DNA of 64,000 nt, taken from NCBI GenBank assembly GCA_010015675.1, contig ML976983.1, forward strand, positions 1,379,158 through 1,443,157, written 5' to 3'. Source of the stretch: Byssothecium circinans (lineage: Eukaryota > Ascomycota > Dothideomycetes > Pleosporales > Massarinaceae). Below, in pieces: positions 10,171-20,841 of the stretch. Under the pieces are notes generated by a model. That model was not told the DNA's origin, searched no databases, and was given only the letters and a program-made list of their open reading frames with translations. The translations under genes were made by a program, and so were the position numbers. Numbering within the stretch: position 1 is the first letter of the stretch; every line of letters begins with the position of its first letter.

Positions 10171-11661
10171 ATGAACGGCCACGCCCACCCCCATGACGCC
10201 CACCAAACCTACGACTGCATAATCATCGGCGCAGGCATAAGCGGCATCAATGCGAGCTACCGATTCCAAGAAGCCTTTCCCTCCTCCACATACGCGATCC
10301 TCGAGTCCCGCGCTGTCCTTGGTGGCACATGGAGTTTCTTCAAATACCCGGGCATCCGCTCCGATTCCGATCTACACACCTTCGGCTTCCCGTTCAATCC
10401 ATGGCAGAAGCGGAATCCGATTGGCGATGGCGAGAGCATTATGCAGTACTGCGAGGATACAGCGCGGAAGTTTGGCATCGACAAGAAGATACGGTATGGG
10501 CATAAAGTAGTGGGGGCGGACTGGAGGGAGGACGAGCAGGCGTGGAAGCTAGATGTAGACGTTAATGGAGAGACGAAGGTGTTTTGGGCGAAATGGTTAC
10601 TGATGGGGACGGGGTACTACGACTACGACAAGCCGTTGGAGGCGGACATCCCAGGCCTGCAGACCTTCAAGGGGACAACGATACATCCCCAGTTCTGGCC
10701 AGAGGACCTCGACTACAAAGGCAAGAAAATCATCGTCATTGGCTCGGGAGCTACTGCTATCACGCTGCTCCCTGCCCTGACGGACGGCGGCGCCGCGAAT
10801 GTTACTATGCTCCAGCGCTCACCTAGCTACGTGCTGTCCATTCCTCAGCCCAAACCGGGAGATCGGCCACTATGGCACGAACGCATCTTCCCGAAGTGGA
10901 TATCCCTCAAGATCCAGCGGTGGATATCTATTGTCATTCCCTGGCTGTTCTGGTTCTTCTGCCAGTACTTCCCCAAAGCCGGCGCGGGGTTTATAAGAAG
11001 TGAGGCAAGGAAACATCTACCAAAAGACTACGTCATGGATCCGCACTTCTACCCGCGGTACAATCCCTGGGACCAGCGTCTCTGTCTCTGCCCCGATGCC
11101 GATTTCTTCAAGACCCTTCAGACGGGGCGGGCGCAGATCGTCACTGCGACGATTCGGAGCGTGGTTGATGATGGTATCGTTCTCTCTAATGGCGAGAAAC
11201 TCGACGCGGATATCATCGTCACGGCAACTGGTTTGCGTCTCTCCCTCCTCGGCAAAATGTCCCTCGCGCTCAATTCCCAACCTGTCACCTTCCCCGATCA
11301 CTTCGTCTGGCGCACCTGTATGGTTTCGCAGCTGCCGAACTTCGGATTCTTGATCGGCTATGTGAATGCATCGTGGACGCTGGGATCGGATGCTTCGTCG
11401 CGTCTGCTTATGCGCGTTATGAAGCATCAAAAGAACAACGGGTATACGAAGGTGACACCAACGATTAAAGAGGAGGAGAAAGAGGGTAAGGAGCTGCCGT
11501 TAGCGTTGGCTAGCACATATTTCAAGAACGCGGAGAAGGTTCTGCCGATGAGTGGGGGGAAAGGCGTGTGGAGAAAGAGGAAGAACTACATGCTGGATTG
11601 TTTGATTGCTGGGTGGGGTGGGGTGAAGGAGGGGTTGGTGTACGAGAGGAAAGCTGTCTGA
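10171..11661 (+). CDS. FAD-dependent monooxygenase, Baeyer-Villiger type
   Basis: Intronless, 496 aa. Visible motifs in order: an N-terminal Rossmann FAD site GAGISG (residues 20-25); a GGTW segment after it, as in class B flavin monooxygenases; the fingerprint FKGTTIHPQFWP (about 166-177), which fits the Baeyer-Villiger pattern F-x-G-x-x-x-H-x-x-x-W-P; a second Rossmann site GSGATA (about 191-196) for NADPH; and an ATG motif (VTATGLRL) near residue 350. Such enzymes insert oxygen into ketones or hydroxylate heteroatoms; the substrate cannot be read from sequence. A hydrophobic stretch near 250-268 (WISIVIPWLFWFFCQYF) may give membrane association. It is convergent with the AA8-AA12 gene, 217 bp away. 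Confidence 0.85.
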   Translation: MNGHAHPHDAHQTYDCIIIGAGISGINASYRFQEAFPSSTYAILESRAVLGGTWSFFKYPGIRSDSDLHTFGFPFNPWQKRNPIGDGESIMQYCEDTARKFGIDKKIRYGHKVVGADWREDEQAWKLDVDVNGETKVFWAKWLLMGTGYYDYDKPLEADIPGLQTFKGTTIHPQFWPEDLDYKGKKIIVIGSGATAITLLPALTDGGAANVTMLQRSPSYVLSIPQPKPGDRPLWHERIFPKWISLKIQRWISIVIPWLFWFFCQYFPKAGAGFIRSEARKHLPKDYVMDPHFYPRYNPWDQRLCLCPDADFFKTLQTGRAQIVTATIRSVVDDGIVLSNGEKLDADIIVTATGLRLSLLGKMSLALNSQPVTFPDHFVWRTCMVSQLPNFGFLIGYVNASWTLGSDASSRLLMRVMKHQKNNGYTKVTPTIKEEEKEGKELPLALASTYFKNAEKVLPMSGGKGVWRKRKNYMLDCLIAGWGGVKEGLVYERKAV

Positions 11662-11878
11662 AGGATGGCGATTGAAGGGTGTAAGGGGGATGCGGCGTTG
11701 ATAATGTTTAGGGGAAGTGGGAAGTTGGGCGTAATGATCAGCGCCCGCTCTATGCGGAACGTGAGAGGAATAATACACTGCACAATCTAAATCTACCAAA
11801 CAGAACCCAACAACAAGACTTGTGCGCGAAAAAGATCCCGCCGCCTCGAAAAGAAATCTACCGCAAGGTTCCCCCAAT

Positions 11879-14027
11879 CTATACCCTCCCCAAAATCAGC
11901 ATCTCGCCCTCCGTCCCACTATCACTAGTAACATACATCCTCTCAAACCGGTCCTTCGCAATACCCACGGGCCGAAAACACTGCGTAGTAGAACAATGCT
12001 CCTCATCCGGGTTCCATAACACATCCGTATACCCCGTCTCCTTACTCTGCGCAATCGCACTCCGCGGCCGATACCCATCCGCAGCCTTCACAAACGGCAC
12101 CTCAACGACCTTATACCCCGTCGACGTCTCGCGGTTCCAGCTCCCGTGGAACGCAACCCACAGGGCGGTGAAGTCGGCACTAAACACGGCGTCCAGCGGC
12201 GCCGAGTGGGCCGCGAAAGCGAGTTTCGCAGGCGTGGATCTGGCGGTGCATGTTGTGTCGGAAAAGGTGGCGTTGGGGGTGAGGACGAATTGGTCGCCGG
12301 TGGTGAAGGCGTGGTCGGTGATGGCGGCCGGGTTCCAGATGGTGTAGCATGTTGGGTAGCCGTACCATTGCGTGTTGGGGGTGGACGGGTCGCCGATGTA
12401 GTTTAGTTCGTCGGCTGGGTTGTCGGTGTGGATGTCGGTTACTGTGTTGCCGACTGTGCGGCGGATCTCGTCAGAGGCGTTTTCGACTTCCCAGAGCCTG
12501 GAAGGGGATGTTAGCGGCGGAGACGGCAGTCAAGTGGTATAGTGTGTATGAAGAGGGTGTGTGGGGAGGGTACGCACATTCCATCCGCGTCGAAGACTAT
12601 GCCCACGCCGTTTCGCAAACCGTAGCCTAGTTGGTATCCTCCGGTGACGTAGTTGTGTCCAGTATCTGGTGTTTTGGTCAGGTCGAATGCTTTGATGCAG
12701 GACCGTGCGGTTTTGATGTTTCCGGCTTCGTAGTCGAAGTTATCGTTTGAGCCGTGCGAGACGATGAGCAAGTTCGGATATTTCGGTGGAATGGAAATGG
12801 TCCGCGTGACATGGCCTTTTGTATCCATGCCGTTGATAACGACCTTGGATGTTGCGCTGACGGATTGAGTGGCCGCGTTGTAGTCCCAGGCATATACCTG
12901 CGTTGCGGAGCTGGCGTATAGTGTTTTGCTATCCTGGCTTAGAAAGATGCCGTGGTTTAAGTTCCGCTGCGTAACGACGGTCTGAGTTGAGTTGAAACAG
13001 CCATCGGGTCCTATGGTATGCGAAGTAATGCCCAGTCCGTTCTGGATGAGTAGGAGGTGTCCGGCGTTGTCGAGCACGAGTCCACGGGGCTGCATCAGGT
13101 TTCCGGCGACCTTGACCGCTTTCCATCCCTTCGCGGTGAGGATGGGGGAGTGGAAGTTGGTAACGCCAGCGCATGATGTGGGAATTCCTGTCTGAGTAGG
13201 TACCGGTGTATTTGTGGGGGAGATGGGTGTACCAATTGGCGGCACAACCGTCGAGCTTGGAAGAGGAGTGCTGGATACCGGCGGCGGCTGATTGGCAATA
13301 ACATTGGCTGCCACGAGTTTGTCGAAGTCTACGTTCTTCCCGTGACTCAAGTCGACATCCCACCGGGCGAACGAAGTGTGGACGTTAAACGTGGAGCGGT
13401 TATTTGCAGGTTGCGCTGGGGCCCTGAGCGCAAGCGCATGCGCAAAAGTAGTAGCCGCTTTCTGGGGATCGAGTCCAACTGTCTTGCCTTCTGTATCTTG
13501 CCACTGCGAACAACCTCTACAGCGTACATTCAGCGTCCAATGCGTCTGGTTGAAACCTGTGCCTTTCAGGTACGTGTATTCGGCGGCGTCATACGGTTGA
13601 GGTAAACTCAAGCCACTGTTCAAAATGAGCTGATGACATTTCTGCTTGCCAAGGAAGATCTTACAGGGCCATCCGCGATGAGTATATGGTTGTGTTGGCC
13701 TCCTTGTTCTGCCATCCAATCGTCAATGGATTGTATGGCATTGTGCCTCCCCATGAAAATCCTGCCCAGCCATTGGTAATCGGTGAGATGATTTGTATAA
13801 TTGTCTCAAAGGGAGCAACTTTCACATCAGGGAGTGCGATGCCGTAGAAAACGTTTCCGGCCATTAAACTGGCGTAGCATATCGACGTAGCAGCATTGCA
13901 GTAGCGCTGGGATTTGACCTCGCCGAGAACTCCATTTTTCAGTATTGCACACCGAACAGGGTATCTGAAATTACTTACCTGACTTCACGAGCGCCAAAGC
14001 TCCAACTGCTGACGAACGAAATTTCAT
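11879..14027 (-). CDS. AA8-AA12 cytochrome b / PQQ-dependent pyranose dehydrogenase
   Basis: Four exons (13979-14027, 13665-13929, 12578-13615, 11879-12497) join in frame to 656 aa. The N-terminus is a signal peptide (about 1-19). Residues about 25-215 form a cellobiose-dehydrogenase-type cytochrome (AA8): QRYCN near the start, WAGFSWGGTM with a candidate haem Met near 80, and FNVHTSFARWDVDL with a candidate haem His near 184. A Pro/Ser/Thr linker (about 213-250) leads to a sorbosone-dehydrogenase-like propeller (AA12, about 255-656) with NHGIFLSQD, RNGVGIVFDADG and FHGSWNRE. Known AA12 enzymes use PQQ to oxidise sugars outside the cell and can pass electrons through AA8, for example to lytic polysaccharide monooxygenases. 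There is no CBM1 at the C-terminus, unlike the founding Coprinopsis enzyme. Confidence 0.88.
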
Positions 14028-15780
14028 GGCGAGCAAGAGATGGAGGTTTTTGAAGCGTTGGTTCGTGTTGTCGTAGGTACCCTGCTGCCTTTATCAGCAA
14101 CACTGACGACACGATCAAGCCATATCGCCCTGCGTTTTTTCGGAAATTAATTAGCGATCTATAGCGACAATACACTTTACGGTCAAGGGGAGCAGCGGAC
14201 TATGGCTCTAGTACCCAATCCCGGATAGCCGATTGCACATCGTGGTGTGAGCTTCGATACGTTTGAGCATGAGATCAGAAGTCATCTCAGCTGATCGCCA
14301 ATTCGTAGCGGTATGCTGAATTCGAGAAGCGCCTTGCGATAGTGTCGAAAGACGTTGTAGTCCTTCCTTGTGTACCTGATGCAGTGTTGCCGGCCGCAAT
14401 CTCCTTCATATCGGCTGGCGCTTCTCTCCAAAGCATTTGGAAAAGGCTTTGCATGATTGAAATTCAAAGTATACCAAGACTCCTCCGGGGACAATTGATC
14501 ACCAGAGCCTGGATGGTGGGAGTTGAGCCTCTTCCAAGGCGATGCCACTACGCTCTCCGCGGGCCGGAACGAACGGCGAGGACATGGAAGTACTATGTGC
14601 ACGTTGCGAAACCCCCCTAGATAAAGGGGCCAGATTGCCATTTGATTGGTATCACCCGCGGTGGCATGATGATGGCGAGTGCGCTATTTGACTGAAAAGC
14701 AGCTTGTTGAATGATTTAGATTGTGAGGGATGGAATGGATGAATTGTTGTATTTAACCATGAAACGCCAGCGTGGGATTTTTTGCGAGCAACAGCCGTCG
14801 CAATAAACTCGTGGCCTCAGGCACTGACGGTTCGATACGGGCGGTCCGGTCGCCGAAGATGTGAAAATACTGGCACCACAGGTATATTAGTACCTCAGTC
14901 ACATCTCTTTTGATACGCGCCTGCATGTGCTGTTGTTTGTTGCGCGATTTTAACTCTCGAACATCTGATGGTCGGGCGACTCCTCGGACAGACGGAGCGT
15001 CGCACACACGCCAAGGGATGGCGATGGACTTGGTGGAGTGGAGGAAAAGGAGTGAAGAAAAGAGGAAGAGTCGAAACGTGACTTAGCGCGCATGGACTGC
15101 GAAGGCACGTGATCAGTGCCCACCTTTGGAGATTTTAATTTTTGGGACCAAGATATGGCAACATTGAGGCGAGATTTTAAACATGGAGATAAATAATCCA
15201 TGCAAGTGGTTATCGCAATGCAGGGCTTATAAGGCTATAGTATAGTGCCTTCGCACAAGCTTTCGCAGCCCTGAGTGGAACTCGTCTGTTTCCCACATAC
15301 ATAGCGCATTGCTGGCAACTCAAAATCAGAGTAGAAAGTGTATTAAATATCGAATGTATCCGCTCGGAGTTTGTAATCCAAAATAATCATAGGCACATAA
15401 AGATGTTTGTTTTGAACAAAGAATGTAAAAATAGCATACAGATGATAGAGTGAGAAAGACGTACTGTCATGTGTAACATGACACTCGATTGTATCAGTGC
15501 AACAACATTTGCACATGTGAAAGCTCAAGCTCCACATGCAGCTCCAGGGCTCTAGTACCATCACGTGATTATCGGTTCCTTAACCATCAGGAACCTTCGG
15601 CGCAAGCTGGAATTTAATTTGTATAACTTGAATAACATGATGTGGTATTTTCCTTGAATGAATCCTATACGTAAATACTTTTGGGAATAATTATTGTAAT
15701 GCTAGCACTGAGCACTGGCTTCCAAGGTTTTCTGTGGTTGGAGTTGAAGCTATCGCGAGTTAAAGAGCTCGGATAGAGGG
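14028..15780. other. gene-poor region
   Basis: No supported gene. A 119-codon reverse frame at 14282-14641 has no recognisable motif. From about 15200 the DNA becomes AT-rich and holds only short frames. It leads into the repeat-rich block at 15.8-17 kb. Confidence 0.4.
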
Positions 15781-16115
15781 CTACGAAAGACAAGTTTGTA
15801 GGAGTTTTGGCGGAAGCTCCGTGATATATCTCATGAACCTGTTAGGACACCTAGCCGGCCCCTCCAAAGCCCTTGTTCACTTTGACTTCAGATAGTAGGG
15901 CTACTATCTAAACTCTCTTCACTTCACACCGCACCGAGAGCCAAGTGGGGGTATTAGTTAGCAGCCAGGGGCGCTAGTACTAGCGCCCCCTCGCTCTTCA
16001 GCCCAACTGCTAGTTTGCAATGAGACACCTCTTTCTTCAACCTTATGGGTCCATGTGATCGCCCTCACAGAACCCAACCCGTTAAGCTGCTCAGGTGGAT
16101 GGACCTAGATAGAAG
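15781..16115 (+). pseudogene. decayed gene fragment, copy 2, split by an insertion
   Basis: 15785-15837 matches 8553-8604 of copy 1: the decoded pieces read EFWRKLRDISHEP here against EL*RRLRDISCEP there. After about 225 bp of unrelated DNA the match resumes near 16073 (NPVKLLRWMDLD here against NDIKLLRWMDLV). The match is at nucleotide and protein level with mostly third-base and transition differences. Before the match there is a 1-bp length difference, so no long frame survives. This copy preserves Trp (TGG) at the site of the first stop in copy 1. Confidence 0.6.
15838..16070. mobile_element. short insertion within copy 2, with two hairpins
   Basis: About 225-230 bp interrupt copy 2 of the decayed gene, with gaacc present at both junctions as a possible 5-bp target duplication. 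Inside are two perfect palindromes: 15890-15909 (agatagtagg centre) and 15968-15989 (22 bp centred on gtac). No protein is encoded. It could be a small non-autonomous element, but I see no good terminal inverted repeat, so the class is unknown. Confidence 0.35.
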
Positions 16116-16180
16116 ATTGATTCTTTCGTTGCAGAGGTGGACGCGGATTTGTGCGTAAGAGGCGAGTTATCCGAGAATGA

Positions 16181-16402
16181 GTTTGCGAGGAAGTTGGAGC
16201 GGTAGTGATGTTGCGCTTTGTAGCTACGGTTAGCGCCCAAATCTTCGCCCTTTCCTCTGCCTGCTTGAAAGTGGCCTCTGTTGTTACCAGCTGGGTAACA
16301 ACAGAGGCCACTTTCAAGCAGGCAGAGGAAGGAGGAAAGATCAGGGCGCTGAATAGCTACAAAGCGCAACATTACTACTACTGCTCTAACTTCCTCGCAA
16401 AC
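16181..16402. repeat. 222-bp foldback (long inverted repeat)
   Basis: The two halves are reverse complements around a centre at 16290/16291. The inner 37 bp of each arm (from cctctgcctgcttgaaag) are perfectly paired. The outer parts (gtttgcgaggaagtt at 16181, its complement ending at 16402) match with a few mismatches and a small indel. Short frames across it on both strands are by-products of the symmetry. Another copy of the outer motif (gaagttggagcggtagt) follows near 16418. It behaves like a foldback or MITE-type element. Confidence 0.85.
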
Positions 16403-16784
16403 TTTAGTCTGGAGCGGAAGTTGGAGCGGTAGTAGTGAGCTTTTCTATGGCCTTCTATGAATGGTGGGTTGTGCCCCCGCGCGATTAACAAAATTCCCCG
16501 CACACCAAAAATCGTCCCCTTTTACCTCTACACAATAATATACTTTCGGTATTTTTTTTCCTTTATATATAGGACAGTAGACTTGCACATATATTTCTAT
16601 ATTTTTGTAGCGTTACACGAGTTTTTATCGTTGTTGTATAGTTGTAAGTAGTTGGCGAGAGTGTGTGAGACGTGCGTCGAATTTTGTCAATCGCGTGTTC
16701 CCCTCTTCCCCCCACCATCGGCTGGGAACGGTGCTGAATCATTGCATCATCCTGCCACCACTAGCTTGATGCGGTTTATGATAA

Positions 16785-17020
16785 CCTCCATGAACGGGCT
16801 GCTAGCGCGTTCGGTAGGGTTACGCCTGTGCGTAGGAAGTCCGAGAATCAGATACCTTGTTATATAAGTGTTTTGCTTGCAACTAGAGGTATTAAATTCT
16901 ACTCTGGCTATACAAAGGAATAATAGGATATATATAACTATAAAAAATACAGAAAAAATGGCATAGTTCCTACATCCGCGCACGCCGCGAGAACCGCGCT
17001 AGCAGCCCGTTCATGGGAGG
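16785..17020. repeat. MITE-like unit with about 25-bp inverted ends
   Basis: The segment starting cctccatgaacgggctgctagc near 16785 is repeated in reverse complement ending near 17020, with one extra C in the right copy. The roughly 180 bp between are AT-rich and non-coding. Size and end structure fit a miniature inverted-repeat element; no target duplication is obvious. Confidence 0.5.
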
Positions 17021-17396
17021 GCCTTGTATGACCTTTAATGCCAAGGGTGAAAACTCTGCGCCCTTTCGGCGTGCTCCTCGAATTAGATCAATTTTATCTA
17101 ATCTGATGCATCTTATCTGATGCGATGGGAGTCGCTGCACCGTTGTCACGGCAGATCGCAATAAGCTACGTATGTACGAGCACCCACATCCCACCGAACA
17201 GTCATGGGCTGCAGGTCTCCGAATTTGAAATACCGCTGGTTGGATTAGTCTCAACGTGCTTGCTACTGAGGGGCCGCTGTAGTGGTTTGTGGATGGCATA
17301 TCCTGATAAAGGTGGCACACAGCCCGCAGAGCATGGCGCACATCTCACGAAAGGGCGACTTTTTCGAGCCTCGAGAACGCTCTTCTAGTCGCAAGT
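17021..17396. other. upstream region of the P450 gene
   Basis: No gene. Presumed promoter and 5' leader of the P450; no distinct TATA box seen. Confidence 0.35.
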
Positions 17397-19235
17397 ATGG
17401 CCATGCTCAGCTTCATTATGTCGCAAAACTTCGAAAAACTCGGCCCACTCCTCCAATGGAAGCTTCTCGTTCTCGCCGCAATCCCGCTCGTGGTATTTTA
17501 TTACTTCCGAGTGACGAAGTCGAAACCAATCGACATCAAACAATACTCCCATTTCCCGCAGCCAGCAGAGGCAGACCCGGTCAGGGGCCATTGGCCATGG
17601 GTTGAGAAATCTGCTGCTCTCGGCGACCCTCGACGAACTTTCGATGAGATACTATACGAACAGGCACAGGAACTTGGCTTCCCTCCTGTACTGCTTGTTG
17701 ATCTGCGTCCGATCGAGGAGTTTTTGCTCTTGTTTATCCTGGACAACGACGTTGCGGAGCAGGTTACCAAGCCTTCCAAGCAGTACGCTCTCAGTGTGCC
17801 CAAGCACCCTTCTATCCAACGGCTGGCTCCTTTGGTTGGCGCCCGATCTCTCGTGACTGCAGATGTAAGTCGTGCATTCGTCTATGTGTGATCCCATCTT
17901 CGGCAAAGGGAAAAGAGGCTGACGAGGACTTGCGCACCAGGGAGAGGAATGGAAAGGTCTGCGAAAGAGGATCCTTCCCGGTTTCCAGCCACAACATCTT
18001 CTCAGCCTTGTGACGGTCATTCTGGATAAATCAGAAACTTTCATAGACCTCATGACAAAGAAAGCTGCCACCAGCGAAGAATTCCGTATGGACGAGTACA
18101 CCACGAACCTAGTCTTCGACGTCATCGGCATTGTAACTTTCGACATGGATTTGAACGCGCAAATTGAAGGAAAGCAGAGCGAAGTCCTGTTGACCTATCG
18201 TGCGCTTTCCCAAGCGTTCAACAAACGTCCTTTTGGACATAATTGGGTGCGGGGATACTTCACGAAGAACGAGCGCGAAATCAGATATCTCGACAAAAAA
18301 TTGGACAGGATTCTCAAGGAAAAGATCAAGGAACAGCACAAGGAGCTTCTTGCCGGCGGCAATACCGCATCCCGAAGTGTAGCAGCGCTCAGTCTCCATG
18401 GCATCGACAAGTTAACTCCTGCGATTCTTCAGCAAACCAGTGACACGCTTCGCGGTTTCTTGTTTGCCGGTCACGACACAACAAGTATTTTGCTTCAGTG
18501 GTGCTTCTACGAGTTGCACAGGCGCCCGGCCTCCGCAAAGGACTTGAAGGATGAGCTCGACAATGTTTTCGGCACCGACACCAACCCCAAGGCTGTCATC
18601 GAGCAACTTAGAGCACCTGAAGCGGGAAAACTCCTGGCGCGTCTACCTTACACCGATGCAGTTATCAAGGAAGCTTTGCGCCTTCACCCACCCGGTACAA
18701 CAGCCCGCGTGGCGCCGAAAGGTTCCGGAACTACGTTGACTCTGCCCGATGGAGAGAGACTGGTAGTTGACGAGCTCTGCGTGACCCCACGCGCATATAC
18801 CATCCAGCGGCACCCGAAGATCTTCGGCGAGACCAAGGATGACTTCATGCCTGAGCGCTGGCTAGGAGAAGCGGGCGCAAAGATTCCTGATAGCGCATTC
18901 AGACCTTACGAGAGAGGCCCTAGACGCTGCACTGGATCTGAGCTCGCAAATCTTGAAGTGCGAATTATTTTGGCCTGCGTTGCGAGGCATTTTGAGTTTA
19001 TCAAGGTTGGTCAGGGTGAGTTGGACTTGGATGAGAAGGGTCAGCCTCAGCTCGATGAGAAGGGGTTTTATAAGACTAAGTCTAACATGTTCTCGGTAAG
19101 TGACAGGCCCTACCTAAATCTTGAGGACTTATCGGAAAGCATGCAGAGGACTGACTTTGACGGTAGACTCACTTGGTTACTGCTAAGCCTGTGGATGGTA
19201 TGCAGATGAAGGTTCAGATTAAGGGGAAGCCTTGA
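17397..19235 (+). CDS. cytochrome P450 monooxygenase
   Basis: Three exons (17397-17864, 17941-19095, 19167-19235) encode 563 aa. A membrane anchor lies at about residues 20-38. Family signatures are all present: the I-helix oxygen-binding AGHDTT (about 333-338), the K-helix E-x-x-R in KEALRLHPP, PERW, and the haem-binding loop YERGPRRCTG with the axial Cys at about 486. The loop has Glu-Arg where many P450s have Gly-x, a modest deviation. Intron 1 has GTAAGT and CAG; intron 3' splice TAG follows a CTGAC branch site. The alternative ATG at 17403 or 17418 would shorten the leader slightly. The substrate and CYP family cannot be told by eye. No biosynthetic core enzyme is next to it. Confidence 0.92.
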
Positions 19236-20254
19236 GGAAGACTAAAGTTAGTCTCGAACGGTGCGCGAACGTCGGCCACTTCGTATCGTGCCATGGACTT
19301 TTCAAGAATGCCTTTCTGTCTGGACGGTTCATCTTATATCGCAGAGGGCTATGAATGGTTTGCAGATGGGCGATATGGTATACATGTCAAGAATATATCT
19401 TCCAGCAATCTGTGCTTTGGCACTTTCTTTCTGGAGCCCAGCTATCTGACATCATTTGCTCAGCGCATGTCACGATTCCAAGTGGGTAATTTAGCCACGT
19501 TTGAAGCACACTTGCTCCAGTGGTGTTCCACATCATATGAGACAAATATCATGGTCCACGCTCTCAGGGTGTAGCCCCCTCTCAGCTTTCCCAAACATCA
19601 GTCCATCGACACAAGCACCCCCGACAAGTCGATAACTCCCGCCAAAACTCCTTATAACAAATAGTTGGTCTGATCCTTGGAAAGCCGCCACTGCATCCCC
19701 TTCACTTGCTTAATGCTTAGAATCGCAAAGCAACCTGCTCGTCTCAGCCCGAATGCCCGGCCCTTTTCCTTGCGAAATGGCTAGGAGGGCGAATCCCCGG
19801 TCTCGAGGATCGCAACATTATAACATGTCGGAGTTTCTCAAGTTGTGCAGCAACAGAAACCCGAGCTGTGCATCGCGCTCAATCTGTAGCTTTCTAATGT
19901 ACCTGTAGCTTTCTAATGTACCATAAGCTGTAGAGTTTCGTGGGACCTAATTATTCGACCACCGTTGCCCCATTTTTGAGTCATGAAAGCGGTGAAGATA
20001 AAACCAGGGAGGATTTTGGCACCGAAAAGCGAAATTGTGCCAACGATTGCTTCCTGGGGGCCAGTCTACTGCCATGGAGTACAGCCTTTTTGGTGTTGAC
20101 TACCTTCTCCTATGTAACAAATCAATGTTATATTCTCGAGCGATTCCGAGGGCAAACTTAAAGACGAGGAGTACTTACCTGCACGACCCAAAGTCTTTGC
20201 GTCCGTTCACCGAGACCCTCTGCCTCTCATAGCCATTTCCAGTCCTTGTTTAAC
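19236..20254. other. intergenic, no gene seen
   Basis: About 1 kb without a supported gene; a 93-codon frame at 19293-19574 shows no known motif. A 17-bp direct repeat (ctgtagctttctaatgt) occurs twice in a row near 19886-19921. Confidence 0.4.
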
Positions 20255-20841
20255 CTACTGTTGCGACAACTCCTCATAGGTATCCTCCTTTGCGATTCTC
20301 AAGTCTCCTGGCAATTGTCCTGCTAGTTCCTTTGCTTCAACCACGTACTCTGGTCTTTGGGAATACGGAGACCATTTTTTAAATAATCCTTTAAAGACTG
20401 CATGATCCTGAGAGAACAGCGCCGAAAGCCTTCCTTCCATGTCCTACTAATTAATATATATCTAGTCGATCCAGAAGCTCTTTCCTTGGACTTCTCCTAG
20501 GCTGCGTAGACTGTGGATTGCGTCTCGGAGGTTCTCTGTTAGCGAAAGGGTGCCGAGTTCGCCACCCGGTCATTTACGACGATGGCGTGATGGAGCGATG
20601 TTGTATCGCCCCAGACATATGATATGGCGTAGCAATCGCCGTTGAAGTAGGCAGTGTGGCGGATGCGACATTCTATCCGGTGCCTCGTGGGAAGAATCTC
20701 AAGGACCCGGATTCCGTATGCAAAATTAAGTGGAGAATATGCATACGAAAAGCGGGTCCATGGTTGAGTTGACTGAGGTAGTGTTGTGCTGCCTTGCATG
20801 TACCTACTTCCAGGTGACAACACGAGGCATCCGCCCCTCAT
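20255..20841 (-). pseudogene. HET-domain (heterokaryon incompatibility) pseudogene
   Basis: From ATG 20841 the frame reads a typical HET-protein start: IRVLEILPTR, then CYAISYVWGD near residue 75, the hallmark of the HET domain. After VVND the frame must shift by one base. It then continues LTENLRDAIHSLR ... GKSFWID, stop, IYIN, stop, stop, D. The family motif here is W-I-D-x-I-C-I-N-Q. The stops and the Tyr fit Gln codons changed CAG to TAG and a Cys codon changed TGT to TAT, all C-to-T or G-to-A. A further open stretch runs to 20255. Intact HET proteins trigger cell death when unlike hyphae fuse; this copy cannot. Confidence 0.75.

Noticed and set aside
14282..14641. 119-codon reverse frame
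   Set aside because: No known motif, no intron signals and no supporting context; kept as intergenic.
16091..16432. Short frames on both strands with similar peptides
   Set aside because: They mirror each other because they lie across the foldback; no independent coding evidence.
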